This document shows positions 17,332 through 25,217 of a DNA stretch of 64,000 nucleotides, piece by piece. The notes below the pieces were generated by a model. It ran no database searches, had not been told where the DNA came from, and was given only the letters and a program-made list of their open reading frames with translations. Source of the DNA: Uliginosibacterium sp036017065 (GTDB taxonomy: Bacteria > Pseudomonadota > Gammaproteobacteria > Burkholderiales > Rhodocyclaceae); NCBI RefSeq assembly GCF_036017065.1, contig NZ_JAYXHR010000002.1:558001-622000 (forward strand), read 5' to 3'. Within the stretch, counting starts at the first letter, position 1. Each line of letters begins with the position of its first letter. A program made the translations under genes and the position numbers.

Positions 17332-17922
17332 ATGCGCCAGATCGCCTCGGCCATCCTCCTGCTGGGACTGGCAGCCTGCGCCACCCCCGAACCACCGCTG
17401 ACAGAGCCGGCGACCACGCCCGCGCCCCCCTCCACCGCGCTGCAGGACGCCGTGAAGATGGATGCGGTGAAGCCGGAACAGCTTCCGCCGGCCGCCAAGG
17501 CCGCTGCCACGGCCCGCCCCGGCAGCGCCACGGCGGCGCGGCGGACCAATCCGCGCAACCTCAAGCCCATGCCGACCCGCCCGCTGGAAGTGTCCATGAA
17601 CTGCCGCTTCCGCAACGAGACCGGCTACAACGGCGAGGCCCGGGTGGAAGTACGCGATGGCGCCGTCCGCCGCCTGCACGTGGAGTACAACCTGCCGGGG
17701 CGCGGCAGCTGCCAGATGGTTTTCGACCCCGACCACCAGACCAGGCGCCTGCCGTCGGTGGAGTTGCGCCATGCCTCCACCGGCTGTACCGCGCGGATGT
17801 GGGAACAGGGCGACCAGGCCACGGTCTCGTTTACCGGCTGTGCCGCGCACTGCACCAACGCCGAAGCCTTCCAGTACGTGTGGCCGGTGCTGATGAACCG
17901 TCGCAGCGGCCGTTGCGACTGA
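17332..17922 (+). CDS. Hypothetical lipoprotein
   Basis: 196 residues with a lipoprotein signal ending LGLAAC (Cys about 17). A proline/alanine-rich linker (about 20-75) follows, then a compact domain starting EVSMNCRFRNETGYNGEARVEV with an even number of cysteines (CRF, GSCQMVF, TGCTARM, TGCAAHC), probably disulfide-bonded in the periplasm. The Cys-rich domain looks like a small binding module but I do not recognise it. It lies 6 bases downstream of the LysE gene, so the two probably share a transcript. Confidence 0.75.
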   Translation: MRQIASAILLLGLAACATPEPPLTEPATTPAPPSTALQDAVKMDAVKPEQLPPAAKAAATARPGSATAARRTNPRNLKPMPTRPLEVSMNCRFRNETGYNGEARVEVRDGAVRRLHVEYNLPGRGSCQMVFDPDHQTRRLPSVELRHASTGCTARMWEQGDQATVSFTGCAAHCTNAEAFQYVWPVLMNRRSGRCD

Positions 17923-17984
17923 CTGCGGCGGCAGCGGCCAGCCCCCAGACGCGGTATCTTTCGGAACATCTCCAGGAGCTTTCC

Positions 17985-18314
17985 ATGCTGATCACCTTCC
18001 AGTCCCCTGCCGGTGCGGACGTCATCATGTTCGGCGAGATCGCGCAGCAGTTGCTGCAGGTTCTCGGCAAGGACCCGCAGGACCGCCAGGGCATCGTCAC
18101 CGAGGCGCAGTTGCCGGCCGCCATCTCCGCGCTGCAGGCCGCCATCGCGAACGACCGTGCCCAGGCGCGGCCGGAGCCCGAGGACGAAGAGGGTGAAGAG
18201 CGCCCGCGCGGCATGGCCGCGCCCGTTTCGCTGGCGCAACGCGCCGTGCCCCTGCTGGACCTGCTGGGCCACGCCCAACGCGAAGGCAAGCCGGTCACCT
18301 GGCGTGCCAGCTGA
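17985..18314 (+). CDS. DUF1840 domain protein
   Basis: 109 residues. It begins MLITFQSPAGADVIMFGEIAQQLLQVLGKDP and ends AVPLLDLLGHAQREGKPVTW, both diagnostic of DUF1840, a small cytoplasmic family found mainly in beta- and gammaproteobacteria, function unknown. A charged, acidic linker (PEPEDEEGEERPRG) splits the helical halves. A CAGGAG ribosome-binding site precedes the ATG. The next gene starts immediately after its stop. Confidence 0.9.
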   Translation: MLITFQSPAGADVIMFGEIAQQLLQVLGKDPQDRQGIVTEAQLPAAISALQAAIANDRAQARPEPEDEEGEERPRGMAAPVSLAQRAVPLLDLLGHAQREGKPVTWRAS

Positions 18315-19301
18315 GTGGCCCCGGCAGGCACGGTGACGCCGCAGATCGTCATCCTCGGTGCCGGTCCGGCCGGCTTGTCGGCCGCCTTGTGGCTGCACAA
18401 GCTCGGCCTGCGTCCGCTGCTGCTGGAAGCCGCCGGGCAGGCGGGCGGCATGCTCAACGAGAACCTGCTGCCGAACGACTGGGTACTGGGCCAGGTGGGC
18501 CTGACCGGCCCCCAACTCGCCGGGCGCTTCGCCGGCCATGTCGCCGGCCTCGCCCTGGCGCCACGCCTCCACTGCCAGCCATCGGAGATCCGTCGCCATG
18601 AACACGGCTGGCGGCTGGCCCTGCGGAATTCCGGCGACGCGGAGAGCATCGATGCCGCCGCCGTGCTGATCGCCACCGGCACCCGGCCACGTGCGCAGGA
18701 TGCGCTGCCCGGCGTCGAAGGGCTGGCCGCGGCGGCCCCGTACATCGTCTATGGCCCCCCCGCCTTCGCTGGCCTCGATGGGCTGCGTGGCCAGCGCGTG
18801 CTGGTGGTGGGCGGCGGCGACAACGCGCTGGAAAACGCCCGTTTCCTGCTGGATCAGGGCTGCGAGGTGTGGGTGGCGGCGCGTTCCCGCTTCCGCGCCC
18901 AGCGCGCCATGATGGAAGCCGTCGTCGGCCACCCGCGCGCCCACCTGCTGAGCCCCGTGCGCCTGCGCGCCCTGCAGCCGGCCGGCGGTGGCCTGCGCGT
19001 GCTGCTGGACGCCGCGCCGCACGAACTGGTGGTCGACCGCATGCACGTGCTGGCAGGCTACGCCCCGAACACCGATTTCCTGCGCGACGCCCTGCCGCCG
19101 GCGCTTTTCGCGCAGCTGGGCCTGGACGCCGAGGGCTACCTGGGCGTCGACGCCGCCGCCCGCACCGGCTGTGCCGGCCTGTATGCCGCCGGCGACGTCT
19201 GCAACCCGCTGTTCCCCAGCGTCGTCAGCGCCATCGCCCAGGGCGCGCTGGCCGCCAAGACCATCGAGCTGGACCTGCGCCAGCCACCCGCCACGCCCTG
19301 A
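18315..19301 (+). CDS. NAD(P)/FAD-dependent oxidoreductase, thioredoxin-reductase-like
   Basis: 328 residues with two Rossmann sites: VILGAGPAGLSAALWL at the N-terminus (FAD) and VLVVGGGDNALENARFLL near 160 (NADPH), plus the C-terminal flavin motif GLYAAGDVCNPLFPSVVSAIAQG. The redox CxxC of thioredoxin reductase is missing from the second domain, so it is more like the ferredoxin/flavodoxin-NADP+ reductases of that fold. The GTG start directly abuts the DUF1840 stop; a second GTG at 18333 would drop six residues and is equally possible. Confidence 0.85.
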   Translation: MAPAGTVTPQIVILGAGPAGLSAALWLHKLGLRPLLLEAAGQAGGMLNENLLPNDWVLGQVGLTGPQLAGRFAGHVAGLALAPRLHCQPSEIRRHEHGWRLALRNSGDAESIDAAAVLIATGTRPRAQDALPGVEGLAAAAPYIVYGPPAFAGLDGLRGQRVLVVGGGDNALENARFLLDQGCEVWVAARSRFRAQRAMMEAVVGHPRAHLLSPVRLRALQPAGGGLRVLLDAAPHELVVDRMHVLAGYAPNTDFLRDALPPALFAQLGLDAEGYLGVDAAARTGCAGLYAAGDVCNPLFPSVVSAIAQGALAAKTIELDLRQPPATP

Positions 19302-19324
19302 CTCCTCGAAGACCCCTGAAGCAC

Positions 19325-19969
19325 ATGAGCCTGCAATACCGCATCGTCCCGGTGACCCCTTTCCAGCAGAACTGCAGCCTGCTGTGGTGCGACGAGACGC
19401 TGGAGGCGGCCGTCGTCGATCCGGGCGGCGATCTCGGCCGCATCGAGGCCGCCCTGGCCCACAGCGGCGCGCGCCTGACGCAGGTACTGCTGACCCACGG
19501 CCACCTGGACCACGTCGGCGGCAGCGTGGCGCTGGCAAGGGCTCATGGCGTGCAGATCATCGGCCCGCACCGCGACGAACAGTTCTGGCTGGATGGCCTG
19601 CCGCAACAGAGCAAGATGTTCGGCTTTCCGCATACCGAGGCCTTCCTGCCCGACCGCTGGCTGGACGAGGGCGAGCAGATACAGGTCGGCAAGGTGGTGC
19701 TGGACGTCTTCCACACCCCCGGCCATACGCCCGGCCACATCGTCTTCGTGGACCGCGCCGGCCGGCTGGCCATCGTCGGCGACGTGCTGTTCGCCGGCTC
19801 CATCGGCCGTACGGACTTCCCGCGGGGCAACCATGCCGACCTGATCCGCTCGATCCGCGGCAAACTGTGGCCTTTGGGGGATGATGTCGAATTCATACCC
19901 GGCCACGGCCCGATGTCCAGTTTCGGCGAGGAACGTGCCCACAACCCCTACGTCGCCGACGGCGCCTGA
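19325..19969 (+). CDS. MBL-fold metallo-hydrolase, glyoxalase II-like
   Basis: 214 residues with the zinc-binding THGHLDHVGG motif (His 58, His 60, Asp 62, His 63), a downstream FHTPGHTPGHIVF histidine, GDVLFAGSIGRTDFP with the bridging Asp, and FIPGHGPMSSFGEER for the last ligand. This is the YcbL/GloB2-like group: a compact hydrolase without the GloB helical domain, probably acting on a glutathione or other thioester. It follows the flavoprotein gene by 23 bases. Confidence 0.9.
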   Translation: MSLQYRIVPVTPFQQNCSLLWCDETLEAAVVDPGGDLGRIEAALAHSGARLTQVLLTHGHLDHVGGSVALARAHGVQIIGPHRDEQFWLDGLPQQSKMFGFPHTEAFLPDRWLDEGEQIQVGKVVLDVFHTPGHTPGHIVFVDRAGRLAIVGDVLFAGSIGRTDFPRGNHADLIRSIRGKLWPLGDDVEFIPGHGPMSSFGEERAHNPYVADGA

Positions 19970-20079
19970 GCCGCCGGACACCGGCCGGCACACAAAATCT
20001 GCCGATCCGCATTTTCCACCCGCGCCACGACCTGCCTGCCGGCGCTAGAATGAATCCACCGTAGCCAGGGAGAAAAATT

Positions 20080-20787
20080 TTGCGAATCGCCGTCCTGGAA
20101 GACGATGCCACCCAGCTGGCGCTGGTCAGCGCCTGGTTGAAGGAAGGCGGTCACGACGTCCATGCCTTCAGCATCACCCGCGAGCTGCAGCGCTTCGCCT
20201 CGCGCGAAAGCGTCGACCTCTACATCCTCGACTGGATGCTGCCCGAGATGTCCGGCGAGGATTTCCTGCGCTGGTTGCGCGAAGAGCGCCGCGACACCAC
20301 GCCGGCCATCTTCGTCACCGCGCTGGACGACGAGGACTCCATCGTCGGTGGCCTGGCCATCGGCGCGGACGACTACATCACCAAGCCCGTCTCCAAGCGG
20401 GTCATGATGTCGCGCATCGACGCCGTGATGCGCCGCTACCGGCCGCGCAACGAGGAGGATGTGTTCGAGGTGCCGCCTTACCACATCGACCTGGTGCGCA
20501 AGCGCGTCACCATCGGCGAGGAGGCGGTGGAGCTCACCGACAAGGAATTCGAGGTCGCCGCCTTCCTGTTCCGCAACCTCGGCCGCCTGCTGTCGCGCGG
20601 CCACCTGCTGGAAGCCGTGTGGGGCCGCAACCCGGACCTCGCCACGCGAACCGTCGACACCCATGTGTCGCGCGTGCGCAGCAAGTTGCGCCTGCGCCCC
20701 GAGAACGGCTTCCGCCTGGCGCCCGCCTACAACTACGGCTACCGCCTGGAGCGGGCCGAGCCGGGCGAGGCCGACGTCGCCGAGTGA
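20080..20787 (+). CDS. OmpR-family response regulator (no kinase alongside)
   Basis: 235 residues. Receiver domain 1-120 with acidic pocket EDD (7-9), phospho-acceptor Asp 51 in ILDWMLPEMSG, Thr 80 and Lys 102 (DDYITKPV). A winged-helix DNA-binding domain fills 135-228 (ELTDKEFEVAAFLFRN, HLLEAVWG, RTVDTHVSRVRSKL, YNYGYRLE). Translation starts at a rare TTG, preceded by a good AGGGAG site 6-10 bases upstream; no better ATG exists. No histidine kinase gene is adjacent. A terminator follows directly. Confidence 0.93.
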   Translation: MRIAVLEDDATQLALVSAWLKEGGHDVHAFSITRELQRFASRESVDLYILDWMLPEMSGEDFLRWLREERRDTTPAIFVTALDDEDSIVGGLAIGADDYITKPVSKRVMMSRIDAVMRRYRPRNEEDVFEVPPYHIDLVRKRVTIGEEAVELTDKEFEVAAFLFRNLGRLLSRGHLLEAVWGRNPDLATRTVDTHVSRVRSKLRLRPENGFRLAPAYNYGYRLERAEPGEADVAE

Positions 20788-20802
20788 GCGGGTACGCCCG
20801 GC

Positions 20803-20837
20803 AAAAAAAGGCCACGCGTTGCGTGGCCTTTTTTACG
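20803..20837. terminator. Bidirectional intrinsic terminator
   Basis: The stem GGCCACGC/GCGTGGCC with a 3-base loop is flanked by AAAAAAA on one side and TTTTTTT on the other. It works in both directions between the convergent response regulator and mscL. Confidence 0.9.
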
Positions 20838-20856
20838 TCCCCGGCGGGCTGCCGGC

Positions 20857-21276
20857 TTACTTCTTCAGCGAGTCGCGGATCTCGCGCAGCAGGACGATGT
20901 CCTCGGGCGTCGCGGCCGGGGTCGGCGGCGCTTCGTGCTTCAGGCGGTTGATCTGCTTGATCATCAGGAAAATGATGAACGCCAGGATGATGAAGTTGAT
21001 GGCGATGGTGATGAAGCTTCCGTAGGCCAGCACCGGCACGCCGGCGGTGCGCAGCGCGTCCAGGGTGCGCGCCGTCCCTTCCGGCACCGTGCCAAGGACG
21101 ATGAAGAGATTGGAGAAGTCGATGTCGCCGACGATCAGGCCGACCACAGGCATGATTATGTCCTTCACCAGCGAGTCCACGATCTTGCCGAAAGCGGCAC
21201 CGATGATCACGCCAACGGCCAGATCGACGACGTTCCCCTTCAGGGCAAACTGTTTGAACTCCGACATGAAACTCAT
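20857..21276 (-). CDS. mscL: Large-conductance mechanosensitive channel MscL
   Basis: 139 residues. The N-terminal amphipathic helix and first pore helix EFKQFALKGNVVDLAVGVIIGAAFGKIVDSLVKDIIMP, the second helix FITIAINFIILAFIIFLMIKQINRL and the C-terminal bundle EDIVLLREIRDSLKK are all intact. It opens under membrane tension and releases solutes during hypo-osmotic shock. The ATG at 21276 was chosen because a GGAGG lies 5-9 bases upstream; a longer frame starts earlier without such a site. Confidence 0.97.
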   Translation of the reverse strand: MSFMSEFKQFALKGNVVDLAVGVIIGAAFGKIVDSLVKDIIMPVVGLIVGDIDFSNLFIVLGTVPEGTARTLDALRTAGVPVLAYGSFITIAINFIILAFIIFLMIKQINRLKHEAPPTPAATPEDIVLLREIRDSLKK

Positions 21277-21453
21277 GCTGTGACCTCCAGTAAAGTGACT
21301 TCGGGAAACCTTGCGGCGCAGCCGCTTGCGCGCAAGTTTGGCGCACATTCCGCGCCGAGGGCAATCCACCTGCAAGACCGTCGCCCCACTTGCCGAGCCG
21401 CGCCTGCTTCGCTATACGTCCTGCCCTGATTTCCCGCACCCGGTTTTACCTGC

Positions 21454-22221
21454 ATGAACAGCCCCAGCTCCGCCGCCATCGCCATCGTCAACATCTCCGC
21501 CTACAAGTTCGTCGCCCTGGCGGACATCGACACCCTGCGCGAGCGCCTGCTCGCCGAATGCCAGCGGCTGACGCTGAAGGGCACGGTGCTGCTGGCACCG
21601 GAAGGCATCAACCTGTTTCTCGCCGGCAGCCGCGAGGCCATCGACGGGATCGTCGCCTGGCTGCATGCCGACGCCCGCTTCGCCGACCTTGCACCGAAGG
21701 AGTCGCTGTCCGGCCACCAGCCCTTCCGCAAGATGCTGGTGAAGAAGAAGCGCGAGATCATCACCATGAACCACCCGGCCATCGCCCCCGAGAGCGGCCG
21801 CGCGCCGGCGGTGGACGCGCCGACGCTGAAGCGCTGGCTCGACCAGGGCCACGACGACGCCGGCCGCGAGGTGCTGATGGTCGACACCCGCAACGCCTTC
21901 GAGGTCGACTACGGCGCCTTCGAGAACTGCCTGGACTGGCGCATCGAGAAGTTCAGCGACTTCCCGGCCGCCGCCAGCGCCCATGCCGACGAACTCGCCG
22001 GCAAGACCGTGGTGACCTACTGCACCGGCGGCATCCGCTGCGAGAAGGCGGTGCTGGTGATGCAGGAGGCGGGCATTCCGAACGTGCTGCAATTGGACGG
22101 CGGCATCCTCAAGTACTTCGAGGAAGTCGGCGGCAGCCACTATCGCGGCGAGTGCTTCGTGTTCGACGAGCGCGAAGCCCTGGACCCAGGGCTCGCGCCG
22201 ACCACGCAGCCGCGCCGCTAG
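21454..22221 (+). CDS. trhO: tRNA uridine(34) hydroxylase TrhO (rhodanese-like)
   Basis: 255 residues: an N-terminal acylphosphatase-like domain (GTVLLAPEGINLFLAGS) and a rhodanese domain with active loop TYCTGGIRCEK, Cys 190 being the likely catalytic residue and Cys 196 the second conserved one. TrhO uses prephenate-independent O2 chemistry to make 5-hydroxyuridine at wobble position 34. E. coli YceA is longer (350) through a C-terminal extension; shorter forms like this one are common in betaproteobacteria. The end is followed by the DUF805 gene. Confidence 0.92.
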   Translation: MNSPSSAAIAIVNISAYKFVALADIDTLRERLLAECQRLTLKGTVLLAPEGINLFLAGSREAIDGIVAWLHADARFADLAPKESLSGHQPFRKMLVKKKREIITMNHPAIAPESGRAPAVDAPTLKRWLDQGHDDAGREVLMVDTRNAFEVDYGAFENCLDWRIEKFSDFPAAASAHADELAGKTVVTYCTGGIRCEKAVLVMQEAGIPNVLQLDGGILKYFEEVGGSHYRGECFVFDEREALDPGLAPTTQPRR

Positions 22222-22310
22222 GCGCCCCGGTTTTCCACTGTCATGATGCGGGCGGGGGTCGGTCAGTCTCCGGCGGTACCGTCATGCAACTCACCAACAG
22301 GGAGAAACAG

Positions 22311-22682
22311 ATGGATTGGTATCTGGGCGTGCTGAAGAAGTACTTCGTGTTCGAGGGTCGGGCGCGACGCAAGGAACTGTGGATGTTCACGCTGTTCAAC
22401 TTCATCGCCATCATCGTGCTGTCGATCATCGACGGCATGCTGGGCCTGAAAGTGGGAGACATAGGCATCCTGGGCGGGATCTACAACCTGGCAGTCCTGC
22501 TGCCCAGCCTGGGGGTCGGCGCCCGCCGCCTGCATGACAGCAACCACAGTGGCTGGTGGCTGCTGCTTTGCCTGGTTCCCATCGTCGGCGCCATCGCGCT
22601 GCTCGTTTTCTTCGTGCTCGACAGCACGCCGGGAAGCAACCGTTTCGGCCCGAACCCCAAGGGGGTGGAGGCGATCGCCTGA
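22311..22682 (+). CDS. DUF805 inner-membrane protein
   Basis: 123 residues, DUF805 family. The first helix is preceded by WYLGVLKKYFVFEGRARRKELWMF, with the characteristic F-x-GR-x-x-R-x-E-x-W-x-F motif; GVGARRLHDSNHSGWWLLLCLVPIVGAIALLV completes four helices, and the tail ends GSNRFGPNPKG. Members are inner-membrane proteins without established function. ATG at 22311 has CAGGGAG 8 bases upstream; an in-frame ATG at 22284 has no such site. Confidence 0.92.
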   Translation: MDWYLGVLKKYFVFEGRARRKELWMFTLFNFIAIIVLSIIDGMLGLKVGDIGILGGIYNLAVLLPSLGVGARRLHDSNHSGWWLLLCLVPIVGAIALLVFFVLDSTPGSNRFGPNPKGVEAIA

Positions 22683-22701
22683 ACCCCTCCGCGTTGATGC
22701 G

Positions 22702-22732
22702 ACGGGTCGCTTCGGCGGCCCGTTTTCTTTGC
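22702..22732 (+). terminator. Intrinsic terminator after the DUF805 gene
   Basis: An imperfect 9-bp stem (ACGGGTCGC with GCGGCCCGT, containing one G-T pair) and loop TTCG-type, followed by TTTTCTTT. Confidence 0.75.
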
Positions 22733-22870
22733 ATCAAGCATGTTTGCCCGTATCGATCGCCGCGCGTGCTGCACTGCCAACAAAGTCGCGTTTGTGTCGA
22801 TTACGGAGATTCTGGTGTCTTGCTGACCGCATAAGATCGCTACATCCCAAGCAGTCCGGAAAGTCATCTC

Positions 22871-23482
22871 ATGCAAGCAAAGAAACTGATCGCCGCCGTG
22901 GCCCTGGCCGCAAGCTGCAGTGCCGCCAGCGCCACCCCCGTGCTGCTGGGCCAATACACCCACGCCTATGGCTCGGCCAGCGGCCGCCTCAACCCGGGCG
23001 GCAACGATGCGCTGGCCAGCGGCTACGTCACCGTCAGTGATCAGTCCAGCGCGCGCTTCAACGACAGCTTCGACTTCAGCGCGCTGAACTACGCGTCGAT
23101 CTCGTCCTTCGTACTGACGCTGAGCTTCTCGCAGACCTTCACCGACGCCGGCATCTTCTCGGCGCTGGCCGAGAGCTGGTCGGTGCGCCCGGGCAACTCG
23201 GATTCGCACCAGCTGATGGCCTGGGCCAACACCACCATGGGCCAGACCTTCACGTTCACCAGTGCCAACACCGATACGTTCGCCAGCATGATGGCGGCCG
23301 AGCGCTTCGACCTGTGGTTCTCAGAATGGACCTCGGGCGCCGACGCCTTCCGCCTGTATGACGCCAGGCTGGCGGTGTATGGCGAAGCTGCGACGGTGCC
23401 GGAACCGACCAGCCTGGCGCTGCTGGGACTGGGCGCGCTGGGCATCGGCCTGGCGCGTCGTCGCAAGGCCAGCGAGGCGTAA
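22871..23482 (+). CDS. PEP-CTERM sorting-domain exported protein
   Basis: 203 residues: signal peptide (MQAKKLIAAVALAASCSAASA), a beta-rich mature part with no cysteines, and a C-terminal VPEPTSLALLGLGALGIGLARRRK tail. That tail is the PEP-CTERM signal: Pro-Glu-Pro motif, one membrane helix, arginine cluster. In such organisms an exosortase (EpsH/XrtA type) recognises it, and targets are linked to exopolysaccharide and floc or biofilm formation. No exosortase gene is in this window. Terminators lie on both sides, so it is probably its own transcription unit. Confidence 0.9.
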   Translation: MQAKKLIAAVALAASCSAASATPVLLGQYTHAYGSASGRLNPGGNDALASGYVTVSDQSSARFNDSFDFSALNYASISSFVLTLSFSQTFTDAGIFSALAESWSVRPGNSDSHQLMAWANTTMGQTFTFTSANTDTFASMMAAERFDLWFSEWTSGADAFRLYDARLAVYGEAATVPEPTSLALLGLGALGIGLARRRKASEA

Positions 23483-23540
23483 AGCACGGTAAGGCAGGTC
23501 ACGGGACAGGCCGCCTTTCAGGCCTGTCGCAGCCAGAGTT

Positions 23541-23570
23541 AACGGGCCGCAACTGCGGCCCGTTTTCTTT
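23541..23570 (+). terminator. Intrinsic terminator after the PEP-CTERM gene
   Basis: A perfect 9-bp stem (ACGGGCCGC with GCGGCCCGT), loop AACT, followed by TTTTCTTT. Confidence 0.85.
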
Positions 23571-23642
23571 GCCGCCGCCCGGCACGCCGTGGGTGGCTGC
23601 GGTACCCTTCGCTCTCCTTATGAACCCCTTCCCGGAGCAGTG

Positions 23643-24026
23643 ATGAGCACCTTCACCCAAGTCATCCTCTATACCGATACCGACGGCCGCGCCAAGTTTC
23701 GCGAGGAGCAGATCGCACTGACGGAAGGGAACCCGAACGCCCGCCTGTCGCAGATCACCGGCGCCACCGGCGTGCAGTTCCGCGAGAGCCCGGTGGGCTT
23801 CCGCAGCCAGGTGCATTGCACCGGCGCGCCGCAATGGCTGTTCGTGCTCAGCGGCGCGATGGAAGTCGGCCTGCTGGATGGCACTTCGCGCGTGTTCATG
23901 GCGGGCGAGCATTTCTACTCCGCCGACACGCTGCCGGAAGGCGCCACCTTCGACCCGACGGTGCATGGCCACTGGAGCCGCCAGCTCGGCAGCCAGAAGC
24001 TGGTCACGCTGTTCGTGAAGAGCTGA
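23643..24026 (+). CDS. Cupin-fold hypothetical protein
   Basis: 127 residues. It has the appearance of a small cupin: GFRSQVHCTGAPQWLFVLSGAMEVGLLDGTSRVFMAGEHFYSADTLP is a typical cupin strand pair, with FDPTVHGHWSRQLG completing the barrel. The usual His-x-His metal motif of the first cupin box is replaced by VHC, with another possible ligand at HGH, so metal binding is uncertain. The start ATG at 23643 has GGAG 8 bases upstream. It is an isolated gene between terminators; substrate unknown. Confidence 0.7.
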   Translation: MSTFTQVILYTDTDGRAKFREEQIALTEGNPNARLSQITGATGVQFRESPVGFRSQVHCTGAPQWLFVLSGAMEVGLLDGTSRVFMAGEHFYSADTLPEGATFDPTVHGHWSRQLGSQKLVTLFVKS

Positions 24027-24041
24027 GGCGTCTTTCTTTGT

Positions 24042-24120
24042 CTCCCCGGCGTCACCGACGCCGGGGAGCACGAAGGGCCACGAGTAAACCGCCGAGGTTT
24101 CTTCGTGGCCCTTCGTTTTT
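24042..24120. terminator. Double hairpin terminator region
   Basis: The first hairpin is a perfect 12-bp stem (24042-24053 with 24057-24068). The second is a 13-bp stem (24071-24083 with 24103-24115) with an inner AAACC/GGTTT pair, followed by TTTTTT. They lie between the convergent cupin and oxidoreductase genes and should stop transcription in the plus direction. Confidence 0.85.
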
Positions 24121-24146
24121 TAACCACATGCCCTGCGCGAGAGTGC

Positions 24147-25124
24147 CTAGACTTCCCGCCCCACCAGCTTGTCCATCAGCCAGGCGGCGCGCGCGCCGCT
24201 CTCGCCGGTGCTGGGGCAGGTACCGATATCGTTAAGGGCCGCGTTGATGGTCTGGATCAACGGTTGATGCACGTGGGGCGGGTGGTCGATCTGGAAGCTT
24301 TCCACCAGTTCGCCATCGCGCCACAGCTCCACCGGCGCGTTGTCGAAACAGGCGAAACGCAGGCGGCCGGTACTGCCGACGATCTCGATCTCGTCGCGCG
24401 AGCAATCGGCGCCGAAGCTCCACAGGCCGGTGCCCTGCACGCCATTGGCATGCACCCAGCCGCCGCTGACGATGTCCTCCGCCTTGTACAGCCCCTGCTG
24501 GTTGCCGGCACGGCCCCAGGCACTGCTCACCGGGCCGAGCAGGAAGTCCACCAGGTCCACCTGGTGCGGGGCGATGTCGAAGAAATACCCTCCGCCGTTG
24601 ATGGCCGGGTCGATGCGCCAGTTGTCGGCGCCCGACCTGTCGGCCTCCGACGGTGGCCGCAGGACGCTGATGCTGACCGCACGCGGCGTGCCGATGGCGC
24701 CGGTTTCCAGCAGCTCGCGCACCTTCAGGAAGCGTGGCAGGGCGCGGCGATACAGCGACACGAACAACGGCACGCCGGCGGTGCGGCAGGCAGCGATCAT
24801 GCGCTGGCATTCCGCATGGTCCATGCCCATCGGCTTCTCGACGTACACCGGCTTGCCTGCCGCGGCCACGCGCAGCACGTAGTCCAGGTGCGAGGAAGTC
24901 GGCGTGGCGATATACACCGCGTCCACCTCCGGGTCGTCGATGAGCTGCTGCGCATCGCCATAGGATCGCGCCACGCCATGACGACGCGCGAAATCGGCAG
25001 CCTTGGCGGCATCCCGCCGCATCACCGCCACCAGCGCCGAATGGGGCGCCTTGTAGAAGCCGGGGCCGCTCTTGACCTCGGTCACCTCGCCGCAACCGAT
25101 GATTCCCCAACGAATCGTCCGCAT
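24147..25124 (-). CDS. Gfo/Idh/MocA family sugar oxidoreductase
   Basis: 325 residues: an N-terminal NAD(P) Rossmann domain (RWGIIGCGEVTEVKSGPGF, later AVYIATPTSSHLDYVLRVAAAGKPVYVEKPMGMD with the family EKP motif) and a C-terminal alpha/beta substrate domain including FFDIAPHQVDLVDFLLGP. Members oxidise or isomerise sugars and cyclitols. The start at 25124 (MRTIRWGIIG) is chosen from the Rossmann fold; the longer frame adds an unlikely 24-residue extension. Upstream, 93 bases away on the same strand, is a secreted lyase-like gene, which may supply the sugar. Confidence 0.92.
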   Translation of the reverse strand: MRTIRWGIIGCGEVTEVKSGPGFYKAPHSALVAVMRRDAAKAADFARRHGVARSYGDAQQLIDDPEVDAVYIATPTSSHLDYVLRVAAAGKPVYVEKPMGMDHAECQRMIAACRTAGVPLFVSLYRRALPRFLKVRELLETGAIGTPRAVSISVLRPPSEADRSGADNWRIDPAINGGGYFFDIAPHQVDLVDFLLGPVSSAWGRAGNQQGLYKAEDIVSGGWVHANGVQGTGLWSFGADCSRDEIEIVGSTGRLRFACFDNAPVELWRDGELVESFQIDHPPHVHQPLIQTINAALNDIGTCPSTGESGARAAWLMDKLVGREV

Positions 25125-25217
25125 GCCTGAATCCTGTCGCACTGGTATGGCAGCCTGCCAAAACCGGATTGTCTGACAAATCGGCGGGTTTTCCAATGCA
25201 GCGCGTCAAACGACCGC

